From Procambarus clarkii (Eukaryota; Arthropoda; Malacostraca; Decapoda; Cambaridae), in NCBI RefSeq assembly GCF_040958095.1, contig NC_091176.1, positions 44,669,716-44,733,715 on the forward strand: a stretch of DNA of 64,000 nt, read 5' to 3'. The notes beneath the pieces are model-generated. The model worked only from the letters and a program-made list of their open reading frames with translations, was not told the DNA's origin and searched no databases. Below are positions 48,002 through 59,802 of the stretch, in pieces. Position numbers and translations under genes: made by a program. Within the stretch, counting starts at the first letter, position 1. Every line of letters starts with the position of its first letter.

Positions 48002-48853
48002 TTAGTCATGAATATAGTTTACCTGCACAACACTCTTTGGATTTCCGACCAACTTATCTCTTAAAATGGTTAGTGGACTCCTCAACTCATGGCCAAAAAC
48101 TAATGAGTTTGGTGAACACCCCAGGGACTCTTGATAAGTATCCCTCAGTGCCATGAAGATCAGTGGAAGACCATCATCCCAGTCTCTGCCAGTTCCCATG
48201 CAACTGGTTCTCAGCATTTGCTTAATGGTTTGGTGCATCCTTTCCAAAGCACCTTGGCTCTCCGGATGGTAAGTAGTGGATGTCTTATGGAGGATGCCAA
48301 ACTCCTCACAAAACTGCTGAAAACCTTTGGAAGTGAAATTAGCCCCATTATCTGTCTGTATTACTTTTGGTAAACTAAAAATAGTACAAAATTTCATTAT
48401 GTGCCTTACTACCACTTTCGTTGTAGCATTTCTCACAGGGAATGCCTCAGGAAAACGTGTAGTCTGACACATCATGGTGATGATATACATATTACCAGTC
48501 TTGGTTCTAGGCAATGGGCCTACTACATCAACAATAATATGGGTAAAGGGTTCCTTGGCTACCACAAATGGCTGTAAAGGGGCTTTTGGTACTACCTGGT
48601 TTGGTTTGCCAGTTTTTATACATACTGGACATTCATTACAATACTGGATGACATCTTTCTTTAATCCAGGCCAGGTAAAGTACTTGCTTATTTTATTATA
48701 TGTTTTTGCAATACCCTGATGACCGCCTATTGGTGAATCATGGGCTACACTTAGCACTTTTTCTCTATAACCCCTCGGTAGGACCACTTGATTAACTACC
48801 TCCCAAGTGTGTGACACAGGTGAGCTTCTAGGTCTCCACTTCCGCATCAACAC
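48002..48853 (-). CDS. Element C integrase (H2C2 finger and DDE core)
   Basis: A 283-residue open frame. The zinc-binding finger uses H38, H45, C75 and C78, and the catalytic triad is D109 (IIVDVVG), D168 (IQTDNGANF) and E204 (GALERMHQ), with 35 residues between D168 and E204 as in functional gypsy integrases. It lies between protease (49234-49629) and the integrase-tail/RT frame (47938-47048); a short frame break near 47990 separates the core from its C-terminal domain. It is very similar in layout to element B integrase (about 316-600 there). The start given is the first Met in the open frame; the real product would be part of a polyprotein. Confidence 0.85.
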   Translation of the reverse strand: MLMRKWRPRSSPVSHTWEVVNQVVLPRGYREKVLSVAHDSPIGGHQGIAKTYNKISKYFTWPGLKKDVIQYCNECPVCIKTGKPNQVVPKAPLQPFVVAKEPFTHIIVDVVGPLPRTKTGNMYIITMMCQTTRFPEAFPVRNATTKVVVRHIMKFCTIFSLPKVIQTDNGANFTSKGFQQFCEEFGILHKTSTTYHPESQGALERMHQTIKQMLRTSCMGTGRDWDDGLPLIFMALRDTYQESLGCSPNSLVFGHELRSPLTILRDKLVGNPKSVVQVNYIHD

Positions 48854-49026
48854 CTCTTTAGTGATAAGTCATAGCCTCCGATTCTGCTTCAAGTTCAGTT
48901 ACTGCCTTATTATGCAAGTCAGTCAATGTAGGATCAGTTCATTGCTGATGAATAAAATTTGATTTTGATCTCAAGTCTGAAGAGCCAGATGTGGTAACTG
49001 GACTACACTCTCCCCTACCCCTTTTC

Positions 49027-49212
49027 CTAGGTGGTTTGGTGGAGGTGCCTGTTCCCATCTGCTTCTTCCAACTTGGCCATAATAGTTTCACAAAGATCCA
49101 CTTCACTATTTGATTTGTTAACCTCTAATTTTGTCTCCTGACTTACGTTATTGAGAGTTTGTGATATTTGAGACTCTGATTTTGACTGGGTCACGGCACA
49201 TGCTGGGTACAT
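49027..49212 (-). pseudogene. Element C linker between protease and integrase
   Basis: A 61-residue open piece rich in Ser, Glu and Asn (KSESQISQTLNNVSQETK) between protease and integrase on the same strand. No domain is recognised; it fits the acidic linker that elements A and B also carry after the protease. Confidence 0.4.
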
Positions 49213-49233
49213 TACCTTGTCCTTAGGATCTGT

Positions 49234-49629
49234 TCATGCCCTAATCACCTCTGGCTTAGTTAGCATTATTGGGTGGTCATCTCTTTTAACTCGATTACCA
49301 GCAAGATCATTCCCCACAATTAAATCAATGCCAGCAACTGGTAATTTAGGACTAACACCTATTAAACTTTTGCCTCTAATAAAATCACAGTCTAGGTTTA
49401 CTTCTCTCAAGTGTACAGTCTGGAAATCTCCAGTGATTCCCTGTATAATTATTACCTCCCAAGTCTCTGTAGACTGTATACATTTTAACACACTCTCCAA
49501 TAATAAAGATTGGGATGCTCCTGTATCCCTCAAAATTTTAACATCATGCCACCAACCATTTGCACACTGTAATTTTTCATTTGATATAAACGCTCCAAAA
49601 TGATTTATAGCAAGTGCTTTTTCCCCCAT
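49234..49629 (-). pseudogene. Element C aspartic protease
   Basis: A 131-residue open piece with ILRDTGASQSLLLE (active-site DTGA intact) and GIDLIVGNDLAGN (the second conserved strand), as in retropepsin-type proteases. It is out of frame with the knuckle upstream and the integrase downstream, so it cannot be made as part of one polyprotein. Confidence 0.82.
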
Positions 49630-49637
49630 TATTTTTG

Positions 49638-49880
49638 TTACACATTTGGTTTCCTCCCATCACACACTGTGAGTGCCATAGGCCTCTTTTCTGGGTGAAG
49701 CAACCAACAACTCTTAACAACATGACCCTTCCTATGGCAGTAGGAACACTGTTTCAACTCTGGGTGAGGCTTATTACTGGTGTGATCCTCTTTGGGTTTC
49801 ACATTACTCTCTTTACCACCTGGCACCTTTGAAAAAGTGTTTCCTTGACCTGTTATAGGGTACATATATATGGGACCCAA
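49638..49880 (-). pseudogene. Element C nucleocapsid zinc knuckle
   Basis: An 80-residue open piece with CSYCHRKGHVVKSC (C-x2-C-x4-H-x4-C), the nucleic-acid-binding CCHC knuckle. It lies between gag core and protease, the same order as in A and B. Confidence 0.8.
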
Positions 49881-50065
49881 ATCTGACTGAGGAGTGTACT
49901 GCTCGACCAGATCCTTGTCTATTTGATTGAATTTTATTTTTAAAAGTTACTTTATGCATCAACTCATAGTCATCTGTTAATTTAGCCACTCATAGATATC
50001 TCTGGGTAATTTCTTTGCCAAATACAAAGCCACATTAGAAGGTATGCAAGATAAAAATTCTTCTA

Positions 50066-51580
50066 CTAGGAGTAAATTTTTAAGAGAGTCAGATCCCTAA
50101 TTTTTTCTGCATCTAACCATTTATTAAACATGTGATATTTCTCTTGTGCAAATTCTACCAAGGTTTGACTTGGGTCTCTTCTCAATTGTCTAAACTTTTG
50201 CCTATAAGCCTCAGGAACAAGTTGATAAGCAGTAAGGATGGCTGCTTTTACCTTCTCATAGTCAAAACTGTTACTCAAAGGCATAGCTGCAAATATTTTC
50301 TGTGCCTTTCCCACCAACTGACCTTGAAGAAGAGATACCCATTGTGTTTCAGGCCATTCCATACTCCGTGCCTACTTTTCAAAATGTATGAAGAATTGGT
50401 CTGGGTCAGACTCGCAGAATAGAGGAAAGTTTACATTTTTGTTAATCTTTAACTGCCCAGGTGTTCCTAAATCGTCAACACCGGTATTTTCTGATCTAAT
50501 TCCCAAATCTGCTAGCCTAATATGTAACTCTATTTTTTTCTGAGCTACCTCCACTTCTAACCTCTTCATAGCTAGTTCTTGAGCTTGCTCTGCCTCTATC
50601 CTCTTCTGAGCTTGCTCTGCCTCAAGCTTCTTCTGAGCTTGCTCTGCTTCTAGTCTCTTCTGAGCTTGCTCTGCCTCTAGCCTCTTCTGAGCTTGCTCTT
50701 CCTCTAGCTTCTTCTGAGCTTGCTCTGCCTCTAGCCTCTTCTGAGCTTGCTCTTCCTCTAGCTTCTTCTGAGCTTGCTCTTCCTCTAGCCTCTTCTGAGC
50801 TTGCTCTGCCTCTAGCCTCTTCTGAGCTTGCTCTGCCTCTTCTGAGCTTGCTCTGCCTCTAGCCTCTTCTGAGCTTGCTCTGCCTCTAGCCTCTTCTGAG
50901 CTTGCTCTGCCTCTTCTGAGCTTGCTCTGCCTCTAGCCTCTTCTGAGCTTGCTCTGCCTCTAGCCTCTTCTGAGCTTGCTCTGCCTCTAGCCTCTTCTGA
51001 GCTTGCTCTGCCTCTTCTGAGCTTGCTCTGCCTCTAGCCTCTTCTGAGCTTGCTCTGCCTCTTCTGAGCTTGCTCTGCCTCTTCTGAGCTTGCTCTGCCT
51101 CTTCTGAGCTTGCTCTGCCTCTAGCCTCTTCTGAGCTTGCTCTGCCTCTTCTGAGCTTGCTCTGCCTCTAGCCTCTTCTGAGCTTGCTCTGCCTCTAGAA
51201 TCTTCTGAGCTTGCTCTGGCTCTAGCCTCTTCTGAGCTTGCTCTGCCTCAAACTGCAACTTCTTTAGTTCCAATTCTGCCTGCCTCTGCAACTGAGTCTC
51301 TACCTTTCCTGTAGTTACAACATTTGCACCACTGGTGGACGGGGACTGCTCTAATATTTCCTGTGGGAGAATTTGCTCATCTACCCAGTGTATCATTATT
51401 TCTCTTAGCAGTTCCGACTTCACCATTCCCATGTGCAATAATAGTCCAGAGTGCTTGCCAACAGCTACTAGGATAGACTTTTTTTGCCGCTTTCAAACCC
51501 TCAACAGTAGGATTGTTGACAATTTGTTGAGCTACCAAATCCATTTTTAGTGTGCTAAGATACAGCAGACTCCAACACAA
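50066..51580 (-). pseudogene. Element C gag, disrupted by repeat-length changes
   Basis: N-terminal pieces start with MCWSLLYLSTLKMDLV upstream of a Met-Asp (MDLVAQQIVNNPTVEG) that is the likelier start, at about 51543. A charged coiled-coil of tandem EAEQAQKRL units follows (51262-50575). Then comes a gag core in two pieces: FPLFCESDPDQFFIHFEK (50569-50372), then MEWPETQWVSLLQGQLVGKA with YRQKFRQLRRDP (50362-50066). Several 20-bp repeat units that lack 7 bp shift the frame repeatedly inside the coiled-coil, so no single frame spans it. Confidence 0.8.
50575..51262 (-). repeat. Coding minisatellite in element C gag: 27-bp units plus 7-bp-deleted 20-bp units
   Basis: The full unit on the plus strand is CTCTGCCTCTAGCCTCTTCT plus GAGCTTG (27 bp, nine residues EAEQAQKRL). 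About seven units lack TAGCCTC and are 20 bp long, for example at about 50820, 51006 and 51057-51100. Because 7 is not a multiple of three, each short unit shifts the frame. Confidence 0.85.
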
Positions 51581-51919
51581 ATTTATAATTCTGCACCACC
51601 TTTCTCTTTTTAGGCTGAGAATTTGTTTTGAAAACTGATAAGGACAGTGCTTAGTTCACTTGACTGCCCTGTCAACTGGTAAATGTTTTGCACTCGAGAC
51701 CACACACAAAAATTTCTTAAAACACTTTTCATAAAGATTAATAAAATGAACATAAATAAGTAATAAAGTACATATTCATATTATACCAATATTAAAAATA
51801 TTCTAAATTTCTACACAAGTTAAAGTGAAAAATAAGCTACACAATTTTTATATCAGGTTACACCTACAGGATATCCACTTTTATTAGGCTTTCGATCAGG
51901 CTGCTCAATATGTGAGGTG

Positions 51920-51940
51920 CTCCCGGACAAGCTACCCAAT
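51920..51940 (-). promoter_or_regulatory. Possible primer-binding site of element C
   Basis: Minus strand just inside the LTR: ATTGGGTAGCTTGTCCGGGA. It resembles the bases just inside the 5' LTR of element B (TGGGGGCCTGTCCTAGGA), in the position of a tRNA primer site. The tRNA was not identified. Confidence 0.4.
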
Positions 51941-52763
51941 TGTATCACGGGGGCGTGTCTTACTGATGTTATCAGTAGTGATACGATTTTGTTGTCATAC
52001 GGTGCTAGTGAGAATTTGGTGGTGGTGGTCCTTACACTGTTGTCTAGGGAGTAAAAGGAGTAAGGGAAACAGCCTAGTGCACAAGTCACAAATTTATACG
52101 TACAAGTTACACAGGAATACATTTAACAAGGCGTTTTCCTCACAGCATAAGATGACTATGTATTATAAACTCAAGTGGCTCTGACCATCCCACGGCTCAC
52201 TGTCCCATACCTGGTGTCGTGCACCCAGCCACAAACCGCTATCATCCAATGACACATATTTTTGCCTCTAGGAAACCTGGACTCTTATAAAACCTCTCCA
52301 ACTTCTCTAATATTACTCTACCCAGTCTTGCAACCCTGGATATAAACAAGGATAGGCTTATCTGACTGAACGGCCGGAGAAAACCCCTCAAACAGCAGAA
52401 ACGGTCGGCAGCGATACACCTCCCCCTTCAGTCAAGATGGCGTCCACCTCTCTTGCATCATCGCCCCTTAATACTCTATTCTTTACGTATGCTATCAAAC
52501 ACATTAATGATTTTATTTACTATATTCCCCAAGCATACTTTTTCATAGAGTCCATTTTTACCTTACATAGTTAAGCTATTCCAGTTCACATTATTTCTGA
52601 TGATCTCCAGCTGAGAAGGCACTACTTTACCTGGCGGAGTAATAATGGTGACTCGCGGCCTCTCTGATCTCAGTTGGGGATTTATACTAATAAACACTCG
52701 CCACTGTGTCCACCAACACTTTACAACCGAAACCAACCTCCACAAGAGGTAAGGTTCGTAACA
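51941..52763 (-). repeat. 5' LTR of element C
   Basis: Direct repeat of 42329-43152 with scattered differences. The plus strand begins TGTATCAC and ends CGTAACA. Confidence 0.9.
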
Positions 52764-52979
52764 CCCCACATACTCTCCTACCCCACACAACATGACCCCC
52801 CATCATCCCAGACTACGTAACCAAACACCGGACGCTCACACGCGACTGGCGCGCGCCAAACAGCCGTAAAAAAGCACCCTACATACCGGAAGGCCTACAT
52901 ACCTCAACAAGCTGTCACACCTGGGCCAATTAGGCCCACCTGACAGCTGGTGCACACGGTCATAGGCGTACATTTCACG

Positions 52980-54476
52980 ACTGGCGCCATGGGTAGTCAT
53001 GACGCCAGGGGTAGTCATGACGCCATGGGTAGTCATGATGCCATGGCAGGTGACAATGCAATGGCTGCTGTTGACGATGCCATGGCTGGTGGTGACGATG
53101 CCATGGATGGTGGTGACGATGCCATGGCTGGTGTTGACGATGCCATGGCTGGTGGTGACGCTGCCATGGCTGGTGGTGACGATGCCATGGTTAGTGGTGA
53201 CAATGCTATGGATGGTGGAGACGATGCTATGGATGGTGGAGACGATGCTATGGATGGTGGTTACGCCATGGCTGGTGGTGACGCCATGGCTGGTGTTGAC
53301 GCCATGGCTGGTGTTGACGATGCCATGGCTGGTGGTGACGATGCTATGGATGGTGGTGACGATGCTATGGATGGTGGTTACGCCATGGTTGGTGGTGACG
53401 CCATCGCTGGTGGTGATCCCATGTCTGGTAGTGACGCCATGGAAGGTGATGCCATCATGGATGTTGGCGACACAATGGCTGGTGGTGACACCATGGCTGG
53501 AGGTGATCGCCTGGCTGGTAATTACGCCATGGCTGGTGGTGACTCCATGGCTGGTGATGACTCCATGGCTGGTGATGACTTCATGGCTGGTGATGACACC
53601 ATGGCTGGAGGTGATCCCATGGCTGGTGACGACTCCATGGCTGGTGATGACTTCATGGCTGGTGATGACACCATGGCTGGAGGTGACTCCATGGCTGGGG
53701 GTGACGCCATGGCTGGTTATGACGCCATGGCTGGTGATGACGCCATGGCTGATGATGACACCATGGCTGGTTATCATGCCATGGCTGGTTATGACGCCAT
53801 GGCTGGTGGTGACGCTATGGCTGATGATGACACCATAGCTGGTGGTGACGCCATGGCTGGTGGTGACGCCATGGCTGGTGGTGACGCCATGGCTGGTGGT
53901 GACGCCATGGCTGGTGGTGACGCCATGGCTGGTTATGACGCCATGGTTGGTGGTGACGCCATTGCTGGTTATGACGCCATGGCTGGTGATGACACCATGG
54001 CTGGTTATGACGCCATGGTTGGTGGTGACGCCATTGCTGGTTATGACGCCATGGCTGGTTATGACGCCATGGCTGGTTATGACGCCATGGCTGGTTATGA
54101 CGCCATTGCTGGTTATGACACCATGGCTGGTTATGACGCCATGGCTGGTTATGACGCCATGGCTGGTGGTGACGCCATTGCTGGTTATGACGCCATTGCT
54201 GGTTATGACGCCATGGCTGGTTATGACACCATGCTGGTTATGACGCCATGGCTGGTTATGACGCCATGGCTGGTGGTGACGCTATGGCTGGTTATGACGC
54301 CATGGCTGGTTATGACACCATGCTGGTTATGACGCCATGGCTGGTTATGACGCCATGGCTGGTGGTGACGCTATGGCTGGTTATGACGCCATGGCTGGTT
54401 ATGACGCCATGGCTGGTGGAGACGCCATGGCTGGTTATGACGCCATGGCTGGTTATGACGCCATGGCTGGTTGTAA
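52980..54476 (+). repeat. 18-bp minisatellite array 3
   Basis: Same unit family as arrays 1 and 2 (GCCATGGCTGGTGGTGAC), with many 18- and 21-bp variants in the left half and a GGTTATGACGCCATGGCT-type higher-order pattern in the right half. It is not next to a BEL element. Long repetitive frames on both strands are period effects, not genes. Confidence 0.92.
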
Positions 54477-54485
54477 CACGGGGAC

Positions 54486-55623
54486 TTAAGCTGGACATAG
54501 AAAATTTTCCACCTACGTTTTTACTGAAAACAAAATTCTAAGTCTAAAAACGCAATTCTACCGTCTTACTTTTAAACTTGAAAATATCATCCGCATCTAC
54601 TGGGGAATCCTAATGACACCCAGATCATACACGTGACCCACGAATACAAATTAATTACAGTTAACGACTTTCCGACGTTGACTTAGCTGAAAACTTATCC
54701 CAAAATACTTAGAAATATTTCCACGTGCTCTCTCAAACATTTACAACGAAAATTACTATCCCTTAACAAACTCCTTCACTAACTATAGTGACCGACATAC
54801 AGCTCTAAGTCCAGAGGATTAACTACGCACTAGAAAACCACACCTCTGACTTAGACTAATGCAACAGGGACTAGCAAAACTTAATGTACGGACTTAGCCT
54901 AATATACAAGAAAATACTAACACTTGGGAAAAAAATTTAACCGGGGATTGAATTTAGGTAAAAAAATTAATCTCTAGAACAACGCAAATAAACGGATTTA
55001 CTTTATAAATTTAAGTATACTTAATTCAATGATACACTCGACTTAATCCTATAATTGCTCCTACCGGCTCGCCGTACCGCACCTAGCCTAGGGGTCTCGA
55101 CCATCTAGATTCTAACAGAGCGACACGCAGCCTTCAGCAACAATTAAGACTAGAGTTGACTCAACCTCCACTAAGTGTGCGATCACTTAGTCGTTGAATC
55201 GCTGCTAGGTAGGTTACTAGTCCGTCCCTCGGAGGCCGCAACGCCCTTCACGGATTTACGTTTTTCCTAGCGTTTTGGGTCGTCTAACAACGCCCTCGGA
55301 CTATCTCCTGGCGTTCCACAGATAAATCCGCCCAGACAGCCCACAAGGAACTGCTGTTGAGAGTATGGCGGCTTCCAACACCTCTGAATCAATTGGAATG
55401 GGTCGAGTAAGGTACCCAGTCCAATCAACTCGGAGCGGTCTCCTACTCAGTAATCTTAATTTGTAGTCGTGGGTCACGTGTATGATCTGGGTGTCATTAG
55501 GATTCCCCAGTCGATGCGGATGATATTTTCTAGTTTTATTAGTAAGACGGTAGAATTGCGTTTTTAGACTTAGAATTCTGTTTTCAGAAGAAACGTAGGT
55601 GGAAAATTTTCTAAGTCCAGCTT
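54486..55623. repeat. Inverted repeat with arms of about 175 bp
   Basis: 54486-54660 and 55450-55623 are inverted copies (both contain ACGCAATTCTACCGTCTTAC or its complement and GTGACCCACGA or its complement), separated by about 790 bp without a recognisable gene. It starts right at the end of minisatellite array 3. It could be a decayed foldback element or part of the 5' region of element D. Confidence 0.75.
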
Positions 55624-56626
55624 GGGCTAGAATCGCACATTTTTGGCGAAAATTCGAATTCTCATGTTTCATGTATATTCTAGGGCCAGTATTACCCTCA
55701 AGTGCGCACAAGGGACGTAATTCTGTTCTTAAGCATTGAACAGTGATAATTACATTTTTACCGAATTCAGTTATTTTTCGAGAAAATCGTGTTGTAATTT
55801 TTTCAGAGTCCACTTGAGGTGAAAACCTCGGATTTTGATGAAAGTTCGAATTCGTGAGTGTTGAAACCGAGGTGTCAGTATTGTTCTGTATACAGCGTCA
55901 GTATTAAATAATAACGTATTTATATCTGGGAACGAGAAACCCAGTTTTGCGAATTAAGGGAGTTTTGTAATATTTGGGGTGATAGATTTTTTTTGTTCGA
56001 GTGCAGGAAAATTGGCAGAGTCCAGCATATGAGTAAAAATGAAGTTTTTGATAAAAATTCAATTTTGGCAAGCAAATATATGTCCTGGGTGTTTACATTG
56101 ATCGCTAGAACGGTTTAGTAAAGTAAAACTAGTTATTTCCCTTCAGAATAAAAATTGTGATTTTTCAACGTTTAAGCGAAAAACGAGGGACTTAGTTTTT
56201 TCAGTGCAGCTGGTCCCGCTCCATCAGTCATCAGTGGCCACGCTGCTCACTTCAAGTACGTTTAGTGTTAAAGTACAGTAAATATTCTTTATCTAATCCA
56301 TCACGAGGTCTGCGCGTTAGTTACTGTTATCATTTTAATTGTTTTACATAAATTAGATTCTTTAACTTTTTTTTTAACGTAGAGGACTTAGGTTTCAGTA
56401 ATAGTACTGTGGGATATTTCACGGTTAGACACAAGTGTGGGGCAGACACTCATTCATTGAATTCACTTCAGCGATTCTCTCGATTAATCGTTGTAATTCC
56501 TATTTTGGGAATTTCGTTGGTTTTCTCTTGGAAAAAGAGTTGATTTTTTTTTAGTTTTTTTTCGTGTAAGATCACGGTTGTAGTGAGTCCGGGTCGAGGG
56601 CGTAGTGAAGCGTTGTTAAAAGAGAC
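55624..56626. other. Noncoding region upstream of element D gag
   Basis: AT-rich, with no coding signal. It should contain the 5' LTR and leader of element D, but I found no matching copy downstream of 62128 and so cannot define an LTR. Confidence 0.4.
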
Positions 56627-58246
56627 ATGGCACACCAGAAATCTCAGGAAATGTTTTACCCAGACAGTGACCAGTCAGTAGGGACCAGTGGGAGTGAAAG
56701 TGTAGAGGAAAGCACCTCTTCCGACACCACTGGGGACCGCTCAGGTAGCTCAGCTGACGTCACAGGTGGGGTCAGTGGGACTGAAGCGACGGGGCCACGG
56801 GTTCTGCATGGGACTGGGCAGACGAGGGTGTCTTTTCATTCCAGTACAGATACGATTATTGACATGAGTGGGGAGTCTCGCGAGGATTCGTCCCAAGAGT
56901 GAGGGGAGCCGTCTTGGGTTTCCCCACAGACAACATCGACGCCATACCAACAGGGCAGACAGGGAGCTGCACAGGGGGGCTCAGTTAGTACTGTAGGACG
57001 TCCCACTTCGCTCGGTAGAGAACATCTCCAGCAACCTGTTCAACGTGAACAGGAACAGCCCCACCAACAGCAGGAACTACCCCACATAACACCAATACCA
57101 CAACACCTGGGTACACCTCATCCGTCACTACAACAACCCCACCTCCCATACCAACCCCATCCTCAATCCCCATACCAACCCCATCCTCACTTCCTATACC
57201 AGCCCCAACCTCCATTCCTATACCCACCCTTCCCCCAACCCCAGGCCACCCCATATCCATTCCAACAGGCCACCCCATATCCATTCCAACAGGCCACCCT
57301 ATGCCCATTCCAACCCCAGACCACCCCATACCCATCCCAACTCCAGGCCACCCACATGGTACCTGAACCCCAACCTCAATCTACACCCCAACCCGAGGCC
57401 ACCCACACCATACCTCAACCCCAACCTCCATCCACACCCCAACCCCAGGCCACCCACACCATACCTCAACCCCAACCTCCATCCACACCCCAACCCCAGT
57501 CCACCCATACCATACCTCAACCCCAACCCAAGGCCACCCACACCATACCTCAACCCGAACCCCAACCTCAACCCAGTTCCCAACCCCAGGGCCCAACCAC
57601 TTCCAGTAGCCCCGCGTCATACAAACCGGGAATTATGAGTCTGATTCCCAAGTTGACTCTGCCGACACTCAGAGGCACGGAGTTGCCGCTTATTAAGGTG
57701 GAACGTAACCGCCGAGTGAAAGACTGGCTTTGTCAGATTAGTTCGATGCTGGAGGCTGTCCCAGAGGATAGTTTGAAAATTGCTCTTGCTATGGAGACTT
57801 GCGTGGACGTAGCCGGTCCACTGGCGAGACTGACAGAGTTTCAGCACCTGACGACTTGGCCTCAGTTTGTCCAAGCGATTAGGGACAGATTCAAGGAAAA
57901 GGTGTCAGAAGATGAGGCTCATTTTTATCTGTAGTCACTTAGGAAGGATGACCGCAGCACTCTCAAGGATTTCGGGACACTATTAAAGAGCAGGGTTGAC
58001 GACCTCACTACGGAACAGGGGTTAGATTCGAGTCAGGCAAAGCGATTAGCCAAACAATTGTTCTGCAAAGCGTTACTTTCTGTTATGGGGCCGTTTTTAT
58101 TTGCGGAGGGAGCGTTTGTGAGTTATAAAGACCTAGTCCAACAGGCCGCCACAGCCTTAGACAGGGAGACGCGCACAGGGAGATCGGGCGCTCAGTCGTC
58201 CCCATACGTAGAGGCGTTAAGTAAAAGCGAGGGGGGACAAGCTGAG
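56627..58246 (+). pseudogene. Element D gag with two in-frame stops
   Basis: One reading frame covers the whole span, broken only by TGA at 56900-56902 and TAG at 57932-57934. It starts MAHQKSQEMFYPDSDQ, a Ser/Gly/acidic head. About 200 residues rich in Pro and Gln follow, with tandem QPQPPSTPQPQATHTIP-type repeats. Then comes a capsid-like core (SLIPKLTLPTLRGTELP, VKDWLCQISSML, WPQFVQAIRDRFKEKV) continuing past the TAG. This gag differs from the coiled-coil gag of A, B and C. Two point nonsense changes and no frameshift suggest moderate age. Confidence 0.8.
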
Positions 58247-58404
58247 TAACTGTAGCACGGGTTCATCAGGCGGGAAGCAGCCCACAGCTGCAAGTTCGAG
58301 CAACCCTGCGCGGGGTACCAACAGAGATCCGCGGAGGTGTTACTCCTGCGGGAAGCGCGGGCATATACAGAGGGACTGTAAAGTCACTACTACGAAAGCA
58401 TGAA
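58247..58404 (+). pseudogene. Element D CCHC knuckle, out of frame
   Basis: In a different frame from gag, 58332-58380 encodes RRCYSCGKRGHIQRDC, a C-x2-C-x4-H-x4-C knuckle, followed by a stop at about 58402. A frameshift near 58240 separates it from gag. Confidence 0.8.
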
Positions 58405-58447
58405 AGCAGGCTCCTAGTGATGGTAGGCCTACTTTTGAGGTGTAAGA

Positions 58448-59774
58448 TTGAAAGTTTTTGTTGATACAGGAAGCCAGGCAACGGTAATTAAAAAGTCAGC
58501 CTTCAGCAATTTTAAGTATGCACGTCATAAACGTTGCGCAAAGACATTAACAGCGGTCAATGGGGAAAAGATTGAGATTGTAGGTCAAGGTACAGTTAAT
58601 TTTGAGATTGATGGGGAATTGCAGCCTCACACCTGTACGATCGTAGAGAACCTTGATTTTCCTGGTCACATCTTAATAGGAACTGATTTTCTGTCGCGAT
58701 TTGATTATGCCTTGTCTGCTCAAAAATGGGCTTGGAACTGCAGGTTGCAGTTGGGACAGACTTCCTACCCAGTGGAGATGATCGACCATCCCCCAGTTGT
58801 AGTTTCAATTAAGAGGAAGTAGAAATATAATGCGCACTATACAAAATTGATTTTTAAGTCTCTTCCAGACACATTTAAGAGGTCATGCGCATTGCATGCA
58901 TTGACCAAACAGAGTTGCCCACCACATTCTGTTAAATTTATTAAAGTAGCCGTGGGACGTCACATACAACCGGGTACCACCCGTCAGGTGGCTGGGAGAT
59001 GTGATAGCTTAGTAATTCCTCATCACTTAATTGTAGTGCTCGATAAAGGTGCACTCATTCCAGTTGTCAATCTTTCACACAAGACGTTTCGCTTCAGGGC
59101 AGGTGATAGGGTATCTCAGGGAACCATGGTGGAGGACACAGAAATCTTTCACCATGAGTCAGCTGAGACGCCAACCGTCACTGCACAATGTAGTGCATTG
59201 CACATGATAGATACGAAAACTCCATCCAAAGTACAATATGAAACGAGAGATGTTGCACGGAATGTGGAAGAAGTAGAAAAATTAATATCAGCACTTGATT
59301 TACAACATGTTACACAGGCGGATAGGAAGGCACTGAGAGAAGTTTTGCGAAAATTTCTGAAATTATTTGCGACAGAGGATGACCAGATTGGTCTCCTTGA
59401 TAAGATTGAGCACACCATTCCAACTGGTGATCATTTGCCTGTATACACGAGACAGTGGAGGTTGCCGGAACAGGCAAAGAACGTTATCAGGGAGGAGTGC
59501 CAGAAAATGTTGAGACAGGGCGTGATAGAGCCTAGTACGTCATCGTGGCTCTCTCCTGTTGTGCTAGTTCGGAAACCGGACGGTAGTTATCGTTTCTGTG
59601 TTGACTACCGGAAGGAGAACGAATTAACTAAGGGTGATATGTATCCGTTGCCCCGAATACAGGAGATAATAGATCAATTTGGTGCGGCTAAGTATTTCTC
59701 AACTCTTGACGCGAAATCGGCGTATTGGGCGATTCCGGTGGCAGAACAAGATAGGAAAAAGCAGCATTCTAGGG
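58448..59774 (+). pseudogene. Element D protease and first half of RT
   Basis: The protease has VFVDTGSQATVIKKSAF (DTGS intact) and HILIGTDFLSRF. A TAG at about 58820 interrupts, then the same frame continues through a linker into RT: VYTRQWRLPEQAKNVI, MLRQGVIEPSTSSWLSP, VRKPDGSYRFCVDYR and motif A FSTLDAKSAYWAIPV. A frameshift near 59770 moves the rest into another frame. RT directly follows protease here, the usual gypsy order. Confidence 0.85.
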
Positions 59775-59802
59775 TGGTAGGCACACTTATCATTTCCGTA
59801 GG

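Larger units (their letters stand above)
42329..52763 (-). mobile_element. Element C: Ty3/gypsy element with integrase-first order, both LTRs, split by an insertion
   Basis: Direct LTRs lie at 42329-43152 and 51941-52763. On the minus strand the order is gag, CCHC, protease, integrase, RT, RNase H, polypurine tract, LTR. Integrase C-terminus and RT lie in one continuous frame (47938-47048), so the order is not an effect of rearrangement. A TG...CA insertion at 44231-47098 splits the RT. Several frameshifts and stops inactivate it. It is the most complete of the three integrase-first elements here. Confidence 0.92.
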
